Below, piece after piece: positions 22,001-31,338 of a DNA stretch of 64,000 nt. The notes under the pieces were generated by a model. It was not told the DNA's origin. It saw only the letters and a list, made by a program, of their open reading frames with translations, and made no database searches. The position numbers and the translations under genes are program-made. Origin of the DNA: Posidonia oceanica (taxonomy: Eukaryota > Streptophyta > Magnoliopsida > Alismatales > Posidoniaceae); NCBI GenBank assembly GCA_037176725.1, contig JAZBRS010000035.1, positions 51,904,001 to 51,968,000 of the forward strand, given 5' to 3'. Each line of letters opens with the position of its first letter. Position 1 is the first letter of the stretch.

Positions 22001-24911
22001 CGTCTGAGAGGTTCGGAGCTTGGTTCTGACCCACGGAAAAGCAGCAGGAGGAGGAGAGGGATCTAGGGGAAAGGAAGTTTACCTCTGGTCGTGTCCGGAG
22101 CATGCCCCCGACCTCAGTTGCACAGGAGCTGGCCGGAGCTCGTCGTCCGGTTGCTGCGGAGGGTGCTGGCGGCTCGCGGTGGTCCGGACGTCCTCAGGGT
22201 GATCTTCCGGTGCCTCCTGAACGATCAGGCGCGAGCTTCGGAGCTTGGGTGAGGAGTTGGCTTTTTTGGGTTGTCAGATTGCTGCCGGAGGTCGGGGAGG
22301 GGTGTTGCTGCTCGTCCGGTGGAGTGGAGCCCTCCGATGGGTTGCTGGGATGTTGGCGATGGAGTTTGGGTGCCTGGAGAGGGCTTCTGGAAGGCGTGGA
22401 GGGGAGTTTGAGGTCGGAGTCGGTTTCTGGTCTGTGGGTGGAGGAACTGTTTGTAGTGGAGTTTACAGTCTGTGGGAGATGGCCGGGCTGGAAGTTAGGT
22501 GTTTTAGGAAGGTGGAGGTTCAGCGAATCTCTGGGTGGAGTTTGGAGGGAAGTAGCGGGCTGGAGTGGAGGGAATTGTGAAGTGGGCAGGTGTTGGGTTG
22601 CAGATTGGTGGCAGTTGGCTTCAGGTGGTTTCAGTGGGTGGAATGGCCGGGGAATGAGGCTGGGAAATGGCTGGGTTTTGGGTGAACTTGGGGGAGTAAT
22701 TGGGAGGGAGATGGAGGTCTGAAGTGGTGCTGGGGAATTGGAAAAGGAAGAGGGACGTTTGCTGAATTTTCAGAGGAGAGGAGAGGAGAATTGGGTGCGG
22801 GGATTGGTCTGAGATGAGGCCTCTCTCCGGGATGTCATAGGGACCCTCGAACTCTACCCTCACTGCTCCCTTTTCTCTCGAAACGGAGGATGAAGAGGAA
22901 GAGATCAGAAGCTGATTCAGGTGGGGAAAAGAAGGTGGAATTCGCACTGATTCCTCTCTGGTCTGGCACTCACTCTCGGATGGCAAAAAAGGTGTTCGAA
23001 GGAGGGGAGAATTGGGTGCTTATATCAGGCCGAGGGCTGCCGGTGCGCGCGCTGGTGATTTTCGAATTTCTCCGGGGCAAGTACTGCAGCAGACAAGAAG
23101 CGGATGCCGGCGAGACGACAGGCAATTAAAGCCTCCCGGAATCGGTGCTGAGAGATGAGAGAGCGGCGGACGCTGTTGCATGATCTGATGGAGAGCTTGA
23201 ATTCAAAAAAGAAGGAGGGAATGTCAGCTGGCCGCGGGAGAGAAAGCTGTGTGAAAGAAGAAAACACAGAAGGTGGAGGAGGAAGAAGGGTCGCGTGGGC
23301 TGGGCTGCTGCGGGCCGAGAAAAATAAAAAGAAAAAGGAAGAAACGGGCCGGAGGGCCCAGTAAGGAAAAGTAAGAAAGAAAGAAGGGAAATAAGGAAGA
23401 AAGAGGGGGTAGGATGGGAAAATAAAATAGGTAAAAATAAACTAAAAATATTAGAAGAGTTTTGCTGTAGATTAGGATTTTAACTAAGATTTTTAATGGT
23501 CATCTTGAGTAGATTAATGTGTTTTGGGCTTGATTAGAGTTTTAGGGCTTTGGTTTTACTTTTAATTAGTTTTCACTTGTTTAAATGTTTGTTAATCCCT
23601 TTTTAAATTATTTTAAAAATTTTATTTCTTTTGTTGGACACTTAGGGTATTGATTAGGATTTTTCAGGATTTATTTCGTATTATTTTAGGGTTGGTTTTA
23701 GATTTTAAAGTTGTAGTCTTCTTAGGGTTTTTCTTTCTTAAGTCTTTTAAGTTATGTCTTGATTTTTTATTTATGGATTTTTCTTGAAGTTTTTAGTTGG
23801 ATTTTTCTGGTTTGATAGGGTGTTTTTAAGCTTTTCAGATGTGTTTTCTTTTCTTTTTTTAATTAAGTTTTTACTTGTTTTTCTTATGTTTGTTAGGTTA
23901 AGTCTTTTGCCTTTCTTAATTACTTATTCTAGTATTTGATTTTTTAATTCTTCTCTTTGGGTTTGTTTTTTTAATTCCTCTGATGGGTTTTTACCTTTGG
24001 TGGGTTTGGATTTTATTTTAGCTTTTTCCTTGATTTTTCAGCGTTTTCTTTTGATTTGTTTTGCATTTTTTAGTTTGCATGCTTGGTTTTCTTTTTTAGC
24101 TTGCTTAAGTCAAGTTTAAGTTGTTAATTGCTTTTTTAACATTTTTAATTGTTTTTCTTAGTGCACTGATTTGTTTGTTTTATGTTTTGAGATTTTACAG
24201 ATTTTTATGGGTTTTTGTGGATTTTTGCAAAAGGGAGAAAAGGAGAAGAGAAGGAGGGAAGAAATGGAATAAAAAGGGGAATAAAAGGGGAAAAGATAGG
24301 TTGGAGGAAAACGATTTTTAAAAATTCAGAAAAAGTGTTAAAAATAAAGTAAAAATCAGGATAAAATAGAGGAGGGATAGAAGCACAGAGGGGGCCCACA
24401 GCCAGACCCAAAAAAGGATGAGAAGGGGGGAAAAAGGGAGATGATAATCAGGAGAGAGAGAGGAGAGAGAAAATGATAATCCCGGAGAGAGAAAAGGATA
24501 ATTTGAGTGAAAGAGGGTCTTAATGGTCTTGGAATGGGGTGAAAATTGGTGGGTGGGTAGTCTAGGGTTTGAAGTCTTGGGTCTAAGGTTTTGGTTTGAT
24601 TTTAAGGAGGTTTTGGAGGGGTTTCAAGATGTAGAAAAAGGGTAGTTTCTCCTAAGTTTTCTAGGGTTTTTGGGAATGGGTCAGGCTTGGAAATTCCTAG
24701 GTTTTTGGGTAGGTTTGTTGAGTGGATAGTGGTGGGTTTTCCTATGAATTTTGGTTAGGTTTTGAGGTTGGGAAGGGGGGTAAAGGTTTAGGCCAAGACA
24801 GGCTGTTTTTGAAGGGTAGAGAGGAGGACTAGGGTTAGGGTTTGGTTGGGGTTTGATCCAGCAATCAAGAGGACTCCAAGGGTCCAAGCCTGCCAAGATG
24901 GGGTGTCAACA
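19004..24911 (-). repeat. Element D 3' LTR
   Basis: Plus-strand edges are TGTAGCGATCCC and GGGGTGTCAACA. Sections in plus order: conserved head with the primer-site look-alike (19122-19131) and conserved block (19308-19380); tandem GCACGCAAAACG-like units (19640-19950); A-rich sequence with recurring TGCAAT words (20580-21780); a GC-rich stretch (21785-23370), probably next to the transcription start; T-rich U3 sequence (23400-24240); and a telo-box-rich outer edge (24540-24850). No gene is contained; open frames in the GC-rich stretch are antisense to transcription and differ between LTRs. Confidence 0.96.
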
Positions 24912-24927
24912 GATGCCCCTCCCTAAG
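24912..24927 (-). other. Element D polypurine tract
   Basis: In sense orientation CTTAGGGAGGGGCATC directly precedes the 3' LTR start TGTTGACACC. A purine-rich tract here primes plus-strand DNA synthesis in LTR elements. C, E and A have no equivalent visible. Confidence 0.8.
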
Positions 24928-25459
24928 CGAGGGCAAGCGGAGCGCGGCCGCTGCTCAGGGTTGACAAGACACCCCATCTGACCGGCGGGAGCAGCGGGTT
25001 GCTATGGGCGTGAGCTACTTATTCGGCGGATGCACCGAAGATCGTAGCCCGTTGCCGCAATGCAAGATGCCAATGCAGATGGATGCTGTGCTGTGTGTAT
25101 GCATGCTGATGCGAGTGCAATGCAAGAGTTAGTATAAAAGTTAGTGCAGCTGTAAGAAAATGCTGATGCTGTGCAAGTGATACGGATGATGCTAAAGTGA
25201 TATGCAGTGCTAGCTAAGAAAGTGCTGAGATGATGCAGGAAAATGGTAAAAAGGCACGATGTGGTGCGAATATCTGGCAGGGAGGCCAGACTTGCACGAC
25301 AAAGCGAAGGAAAATAGGGTGCAGCTGGTCCCCGACCGGGGAGCAAGCTAGCAAGAAAGAAGAGTGCGAGAGGAGAGAGGCCAACTCTCCTATCGCAGAA
25401 AGGGGGTGCGTGACTTCATCTTCCTGGGACAAGGTCACGCCGAAAAGGAGAAAAAAAAT
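24928..25459 (-). other. Element D 3' noncoding spacer
   Basis: No gene and no repeat recognised. The stretch is moderately GC-rich at first (a GCGGCCGC site near 24945), then rich in GATGC and TGCAAG words. Its counterpart is missing from the left end of E. Confidence 0.5.
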
Positions 25460-26515
25460 GATAAGGTGACGGGCTTATCGTCCGGATAGTTTACGGTCCT
25501 ATCAACCGGGAGTGACAGTTTACGGTCCTGTCAACCGGAGCAGTTGTGAGTGATAGTTACTGGATATCAGCCGTATAACATGGTTGTGGGTGATAGTTTA
25601 GGAGTATCAGCCTAACGACAGTTTACGGTCCTGTCAACCGGTGGATAGTTTACAGACCTATCAACTGGAGCGACAGTTTACGGTCCTATCAACCGGAACC
25701 CACAAACCATGAGTGATAGTTACTGGATATCAGCCGTATAACGCAATGCCGGATAGTTTACAGTCTATCATCTGGAACGACAGTTTACGGTCCTGTCAAC
25801 CGGTGGATAGTTTACAGTCCTATCAACTGGTGGATAGTTTACAGTCCTATCAACTGGAAACAGCATTGCGAGGGACAGTTACTGGATGTCAGCCGTATAA
25901 CATCATTGCGCGTGGTAGTTTACAGTCCTACCAACTGGTGGATAGTTTACAGACCTATCAACTGGAGCGACAGTTTACGGTCCTGTCAACCGGCGGATAG
26001 TTTACAGACCTATCAACTGGAAACGCGCAATGATGAGGGATAGTTACTGGATATCAGCCGTATAATGCAATTGCGGGTGATAGTTTAGGAGTATCAGCCT
26101 AATGACAGTTTACGGTCCTGTCAACCGGTGGATAGTTTACAGACCTATCAACTGGAGGATAGTTTACAGTCCTATCAACTGGAAACCGCAATTGCAAGGG
26201 ACAGTTACTGGATGTCAGCCGTATAACGTAATTGCACGCGGTAGTTTACAGTCCTACCAACTGGAGCGACAGTTTACGGTCCTGTCAACCGGTGGATAGT
26301 TTACAGACCTATCAACTGGAAAAGTGCAATTACGAGGGACAGTTACTGGATGTCAGCCGTATAACACAACTGCGGGCCGACCATGGATCGGCCAGAAGAT
26401 AGTTTAGGTTATCAGCCTGAGAGTGATTGATTGTTGATAGTTTCGGATATCAGCCTAGCACGAGTTTGATAGATTGATAGTTTCGGATATCAGCCTAGCA
26501 CGAGTGATTGATTGA
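25460..26515 (-). repeat. Array of covarying pseudoknot-like units, element D
   Basis: About 30 units of 17-27 bp follow one plan. On the plus strand a five-base arm (GATAG, GACAG or GGTAG) is followed by TTTA, a second arm (CGGT or CAGT), the complement of the first arm (CTATC, CTGTC or CTACC), and the complement of the second arm (ACCG or ACTG). The two stems are thus interleaved as in an H-type pseudoknot. Twenty-nine of the 30 first stems are fully complementary despite differing sequence. Shorter variants use GATA with TATC and TTAGG with CCTAA. Groups of units are enclosed by longer inverted arms (see the findings). Tandem repeats here are typical of Tat/Ogre 3' domains; the paired-change pattern is the unusual part. 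Confidence 0.9.
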
Positions 26516-26546
26516 TTGATAAGAGGGGGCAAGATCATGATGAGAA

Positions 26547-27195
26547 TGATAAGATATCGGACTTATCGGCCGGCAAAGAGGGGATGAGGTAATGATGAGA
26601 GGTTGATCTAAAGAGGGGGATGAGATCATGATGAGAAATTAAGCTAAAGAGGGGGGTGAGATCATGATGAGAAGTTAATCTAAAGAGGGGGATGAGATCA
26701 TGATGAGAAATTAAGCTAAAGAGGGGATGAGATAATGATGAGAGGTTAAGCTAAAGAGGGGATGAGATCATGATGAGAAGTTAAGCTAAAGAGGGGGGTG
26801 AGATCATGATGAGAGGTTAAGCTAAAGAGGGGATGAGATCATGATGAGAAATTAAGCTAAAGAGGGGGATGGGATAATGATGAGAGGTTAAGCTAAAGAG
26901 GGGATGAGATAATGATGAGAGGTTAAGCTAAAGAGGGGATGAGATCATGATGAGAAGTTAAGCTAAAGAGGGGGATGAGATCATGATGAGAAATTAAGCT
27001 AAAGAGGGGATGAGATCATGATGAGAAGTTAAGCTAAAGAGGGGGATGAGATCATGATGAGAAATTAAGCTAAAGAGGGGATGAGATCATGATGAGAAGT
27101 TAAGCTAAAGAGGGGGATGAGATCATGATGAGAAATTAAGCTAAAGAGGGGATGAGATCATGATGAGAATGATAAGATATCGGACTTATCGGCCG
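26547..27195 (-). repeat. 35-bp tandem array flanked by GATAAG hairpins, element D
   Basis: About 16 copies of a 35-36 bp unit containing GAGGGGATGAGATCATGATG and ending AAGCTAAA; alternate units carry one or two extra G and an AAATT or AGTT variant, suggesting dimeric expansion. The array is bracketed on both sides by a GATAAG...CTTATC hairpin followed by GGCCGGCAAAG (26547-26578 and 27170-27200). Confidence 0.9.
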
Positions 27196-27300
27196 GCAAA
27201 GAAGGGGTAAGGGAATGATGAGAAGAAACCATCCCTATGACGCCAGGAACGTCATAGAGGAAAGGGGGAGAGAATGATACCGTGGGGCGATCAAAAGATG

Positions 27301-27327
27301 CCCCTGGTGTCGGGATGACACCAGGGG
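27301..27327. other. Perfect 11-bp hairpin, copy 1
   Basis: CCCCTGGTGTC and GACACCAGGGG are perfect complements separated by GGGAT. A second copy at 27643-27669 and one in E (52014-52040) have a paired change at the stem base next to the loop. Confidence 0.93.
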
Positions 27328-27399
27328 TTGGCCAGCGCGTCCATGGCATCGAAAGCAGAGAGTGATGACAAGAGTGTCGTGCTTGTCAGACGAGTAGTT

Positions 27400-27995
27400 T
27401 GGGGTACCAGCCCGCAAGGGATTCAGCTGAGGGCGATCAGCTGGGGACTCAGCTGGGGTGACCAGCCGAGAAGAGTGTTAGGTTGACGGACCTTTCGCCG
27501 AGCAGTTTGGGGTGCCAGCCCGCAGGGATAATGATCCAGCTGGGGGCGATCAGCTGGGGACTCAGCTGGGGTGACCAGCCGGGAAAAGGACTCAGCTGGG
27601 GATGATCAGCTGGGGATGATACCACCGCGCGACCAAATGATGCCCCTGGTATCAGGATGATACCAGGGGATGGTCGGCGCGCCCCCGGCATCAGGATGCA
27701 AAGACGGATAAGCGAGCGGACAGATGATAGGTTGACGGACCCATCGCCGAGCAGTTTGGGGTGCCGGCCCGCAAGGGACTCAGTTGAGGATGAGCAGCTG
27801 AGGAGGATGACAGGTTGACGGACCTTTCGCCGGGCAGTTTGGGGTGCCAGCCCGTGGAGGACGGTGGTCCAGCCGGGGGTGACCAGCTGGGGATGCCGGA
27901 CAGCGGAGCTGAGTGTCGCGGGCCTGCAGATGCTCTGGGCTCCGGATTGGGTGCTGAGGACTTCGCAGCGCTGGGATGTCTGCAAGTCTGATTAG
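27400..27995 (-). repeat. Second family of interleaved-stem units, element D
   Basis: Repeats with GGCAG or GTAG arms, a GGG loop arm, TGCC or TACC, then CCCGC; and others with GGTC, CAGC, GACC and GCTGG, or GATC, CAGCT, GATC and AGCTG. The order of arms is again first-5', second-5', first-3', second-3'. Units with AGGT, CGG, ACCT and CCG lie between them. The sequences differ from the 25.5-26.5 kb array but the topology is the same. Confidence 0.75.
27643..27669. other. Perfect 11-bp hairpin, copy 2
   Basis: CCCCTGGTATC and GATACCAGGGG with loop AGGAT. Compared with copy 1, G-C in the stem has become A-T on both sides. Confidence 0.93.
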
Positions 27996-28162
27996 AGGGC
28001 CCAAGATAATGATGACGATGATATGCAATGCAGCAAAGAGTCTTGATGTGCAAGCAGAAAGCAGAAACAGCTTTTATTGATATGATCTTGATAAGTACAA
28101 TGCCTGAGGCAGGCCAGAAATGTACAGCACAAAAAAAGACCACATGATGATCGCACAAGGGC

Positions 28163-29722
28163 CTAGTCAACCCGGGCCTTCTTCGGCTGCCTAGAGTCGG
28201 GGAATAAGGGGCCGCCTGGCGGGACTTCAGTGATTGGCCAGAGCTGTCGGACTTCCGCTTCATAATCAGAAGTGCATCCAGTACCTCTCACAGCTGCAAC
28301 GTCTGTAGATTGGACCCCATGCTGCATCAGACTAGCAAGCTTCTTGGTTGGGGCAGTGGTGCTGAGAGAATAAGTCTGTAGAAGCTCGGGCGCTGTACTG
28401 TCGATGAAGGCGCCCTGCTGGAAGCCGAACTGGCGCATGACCCTGATTGGATGGTACTCTACGCCTGCTGTGAAGCCTGGAAGAATGATCAGCCGCGTGT
28501 CACGCGCGCTGAAGAAGACTGTGAAGGGCTCTGCTGCAGAGGGAATGATACGCCAGGTCACAGCGTCGTCAGTCAGTGCTGACAGCCTCTCGTACTCTTC
28601 TTTGACGCTCTTGTCTACTCTGGTACGGGCGCTACTGCAGTAGGCTTCGAAAGCATGCACTTGAGGGCGCAGGAAGTCCATTTCTAAGTGCACGATCAGC
28701 CAGACTTGTATAAGTGCTCCGCAACCGTGGAAGTGGCGGCAGCGATGAGAAATGCGGTCCAGCCCGCGATAAGTCTCTGCCAAGACAACTGGTGCCAGAT
28801 CTATGTGCTGGGTCACCACAGCTAATGCAATCTCTGCGACCTCGATGGCCACTGTCAGTCGGCCATGAGTAAAGATCAGCTCGCCCAGAAAGCGGATGAC
28901 AAATCCTCGGAGCCACAGCTCATCTCCGAGGTCAGCACGCTTGTTCAAGATATCATCAAAGTGTGCAAGGCGAAGCATAGGCTCTGGTCCACTGGTGCAG
29001 ATTAGCTTCTGTTGGCAGTCTTGAGTGGAGAGTCCAGTCAGTTGGTTCAGGACTCGGAGATATCCGTCGCGCCTCATGAAGACAGGCGGCCCCAAGATCT
29101 TTGAAAAGCCGCAGATCCGACGCACCTCTTCCAGTGTAGGTGTCAGCTCAGTCTTGTTGAAGCGGAAGACATGATGCGCCGGCTTCCAGAATCTCGCGGC
29201 GGCACACAGAAGGTGGCGGCTGACCTCCACATCAGCAGCCTTTAGCAGCTTAGTTGGTATGCCCCACAGGCGCAACTTTTCACAGTCTTGTAGAGTGAGC
29301 CTGCTGATCCATTCTCGCAGGGTTTCCGAGCAGTGTGCGGGAGTCAACAGAGTAGGAAAACCCATTGCACTGGTTGCAGAAGACAGGCTGATTGCTGCAA
29401 GGCTTGAGGTACCTGCTTTTAATAAATAGTCAGATCTCGCAGGCATATAATTTTTGACAATAAGCAGAAGCTGAGGTTGAAAATGTAGTTCCAGTATGCA
29501 TTCAGCAGTTGATAACAGAACATAGCAATTAAGCACGAATAAACAAAGAGAATTGGCAGCAGTCCGGCGAATGCGGGGGCGAGGGCCAGCAGGTGATCTG
29601 GACCGGCGCAGCTTGAGTGTCGTCGATGCGCCTCTGCTGGGGAAGAGTACTGCCTCAGGGCCTGAGCGGGTCGCAGAGCGGGAGAGATTGATGGCAGAGG
29701 AAAGGAAAGAAGGAAGATGCAT
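28163..29722 (-). CDS. Extra ORF 3' of integrase, plant-mobile-domain/DUF7745-like
   Basis: An uninterrupted 519-codon frame lies in sense orientation between integrase and the 3' LTR, where env sits in env-bearing elements. The likely true start is Met120 (29365, MGFPTLLTPAHCSE), because E keeps an ATG there and the first 119 codons are poorly conserved. From about residue 137 come WISRLTLQDCEKLRLWGIP, FWKPAHHVFRF with TELTPTLEEVRRICGF, then a helical region ELIFTHGRLTVAIEVAEIAL, PVVLAETYRGLDRI and HGCGALIQVWLIVHLE. The order F-W/D-P...F-F...P-T-L-E-E...G, then L-A-x-T-Y, then a GC-x-L-x-x-x-W block, resembles the plant mobile domain and DUF7745 families found in plant transposons. It has a basic C-terminus (RQPKKARVD). 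No signal peptide or membrane segment is evident, so it is not a typical envelope protein. Function unknown. Confidence 0.82.
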   Translation of the reverse strand: MHLPSFLSSAINLSRSATRSGPEAVLFPSRGASTTLKLRRSRSPAGPRPRIRRTAANSLCLFVLNCYVLLSTAECILELHFQPQLLLIVKNYMPARSDYLLKAGTSSLAAISLSSATSAMGFPTLLTPAHCSETLREWISRLTLQDCEKLRLWGIPTKLLKAADVEVSRHLLCAAARFWKPAHHVFRFNKTELTPTLEEVRRICGFSKILGPPVFMRRDGYLRVLNQLTGLSTQDCQQKLICTSGPEPMLRLAHFDDILNKRADLGDELWLRGFVIRFLGELIFTHGRLTVAIEVAEIALAVVTQHIDLAPVVLAETYRGLDRISHRCRHFHGCGALIQVWLIVHLEMDFLRPQVHAFEAYCSSARTRVDKSVKEEYERLSALTDDAVTWRIIPSAAEPFTVFFSARDTRLIILPGFTAGVEYHPIRVMRQFGFQQGAFIDSTAPELLQTYSLSTTAPTKKLASLMQHGVQSTDVAAVRGTGCTSDYEAEVRQLWPITEVPPGGPLFPDSRQPKKARVD

Positions 29723-30882
29723 GAATGCAAGATGCTAGTGATATGCTTATGTGGATGAATATTATTGGATGACTAAGTATGTTTGAATGGATGGATATGC
29801 TTGAGTGGATGGGTATGCTTGAGTGGATGGTTATGCTTGGGTGGATGCTTGAATGCCCTCAGCGTACGGAGTGCTTTGGTGCCTGCTGCAGAGGAAGGGA
29901 GTGGTCCTTGACTCACCGGGCCCTACTCAGACTCTCGGCTTATTGGTGGCGCTCCGGAACAGGTCGTTGGCACTATACAGGTGGTGATGTGGTGAGGACA
30001 GGCTACTGGCTGCACTCTCAGGACCTACACCTATTCTTTCAGCTCTCTCTTTTTTTTGAAAGGTTTCTCCCTCATAGGTATGCAGTCTTTCTCTGCCCCT
30101 AGCTGGGAGAAGGTATGTGTTTGCTCTTGGGAGGATGTGGTAGACCCCCTTTTCAGGCTTGACATGCTGGGGATCTCTTAGTAAAGTATGGGGGATAACG
30201 GTGCCTGTGCTTTTCGGGCTACCTTTGCCCTTTTTCTTCTTCTCTTTTTTTTCCTTTTTTTTTTGTTTTGCTCCTTTTTTGTTTGTTTTTGTTGTATCTC
30301 CTTTTTTTTTTTGCTTGATCTTTTTCCTCTTTTTTTTCAGGCTTTTGCTATCCCCATTCTGGTGGCAAAAGAAGGGTGCTTGAAATGTAATGGATTCAGG
30401 TTTTGGGTCTGCTGTGTGATGGGTAGAAGGAGCAGGGTTAGACTGCACACCCCTATCTCTAGGGCCGACTTCTGTCTTCGTCTTCTGTTCCTTGGAGGTG
30501 CCCAAACCTAGATGTCTATTCTCATCATCATTTTTTTTTTCCAAGCTCACCACCTAACATTTTTTCTCCCTCAGAGGTGTATGTCCTTGCGAGATTAGGC
30601 AGTTCGCCTGCCCTTATTGGTGGTGGCTCCCTCACTTGCTAAGTCATCTAAGTAGTGCCAGGTGAGGCAGGGTGACTCTTTCCAGAGCAGGCAAGCACTT
30701 CCGGTTGTCATCACCGGGCTAAAGATGCAATGCTTGAGAGAATGACGATGATGATTTGAAAAGAAAGGGGGCAAGAGCTGAAAGGATGACGATGATGATT
30801 TGAAAGGAGATGAAGCAAGATGGCGAGAATGAAAATGCAAGTATAGGTGGGAGAAGGGCATCTGCAACGGGGCCGCTTTCGG
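29723..30882 (-). other. Element D spacer between integrase and the extra ORF
   Basis: No credible gene. On the sense strand it has long A/G-rich runs (complement of the T-rich tract 30225-30345). Similar sequence is at 53740-54985 in E, so it is an inherited part of the element. Small open frames with poly-Lys come from the purine runs. Just before the extra ORF the sense strand has AAAAGCAG followed by GTACCT (near 29409), conserved in E as ACAG-GTACCT, a possible 3' splice site. Confidence 0.6.
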
Positions 30883-31338
30883 CTACTGATAGTACTTTTT
30901 TAGATAACAGAGGTTGACGGGCTCAGACTGCTCGACCTGGTCCATATCCTCAAGAGTTACAGCGCCTCCCGAAAAGATCTGCTTGACCACAAAGGGGCCA
31001 CGCCAATTGGGTCGGAATTTCCCTCGACCGTCAGGCAAATGAATGGCACGCAAGACAAGGTCCCCTGGCTGGAAGCTTCTGGGCTGGACCTTCTTCAAGA
31101 ATGCTCTGGCCATCCGCTTCTGATAGCAGTGAGCGTTGTGCATGGCTTGCAATCTGCGCTCATCAATCAAGTTCAGTTGGACGCAGCGGTCTTCGACCCA
31201 TTCTGCTTCTTCCAACTCAGCTTCCCGCAGGATCCGCAGAGAAGGGATCTCCACTTCAACAGGTAACACCGCCTCCATGCCGTACACCAGAGAGTACGGG
31301 GTGGCTCCTGTAGAGGTCCGGATTGATGTCCTGTACGC
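30883..31338 (-). pseudogene. Element D integrase C-terminal domain (after UAG)
   Basis: Open from the residue after the UAG at 31339-31341, and continuous with the upstream integrase in the same frame. It holds VYGMEAVLPVEVEIPSLRIL, then FQPGDLVLRAI, FRPNWRGPFVVKQIF and the terminal VNLCYLKKYY, the SH3-like DNA-binding C-terminus of Ty3/gypsy integrases. The interrupted codon is most simply a UGG Trp changed to UAG, since the family has Trp in this P-Y-A-L-W context. If UAG were read through, the integrase would be full length. Confidence 0.9.

Noticed and set aside
22102..22722. 206-codon plus-strand ORF in the GC-rich part of D's LTR (also at 44095-44715) and 185-codon ORF at 9044-9601 in B
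   Set aside because: High GC content gives few stops; the D frames are antisense to the element, no domain is recognisable, and the two LTR copies agree only because they are young.
25460..27200. CRISPR-like array (short repeats with variable segments)
   Set aside because: Plant nuclear context, unit and spacer lengths are irregular, the units are self-complementary and lie in the 3' domain of a retrotransposon.
30159..30511. Plus-strand ORFs rich in Phe and Leu suggesting membrane proteins
   Set aside because: They are translations of a T-rich tract on the antisense strand of D.
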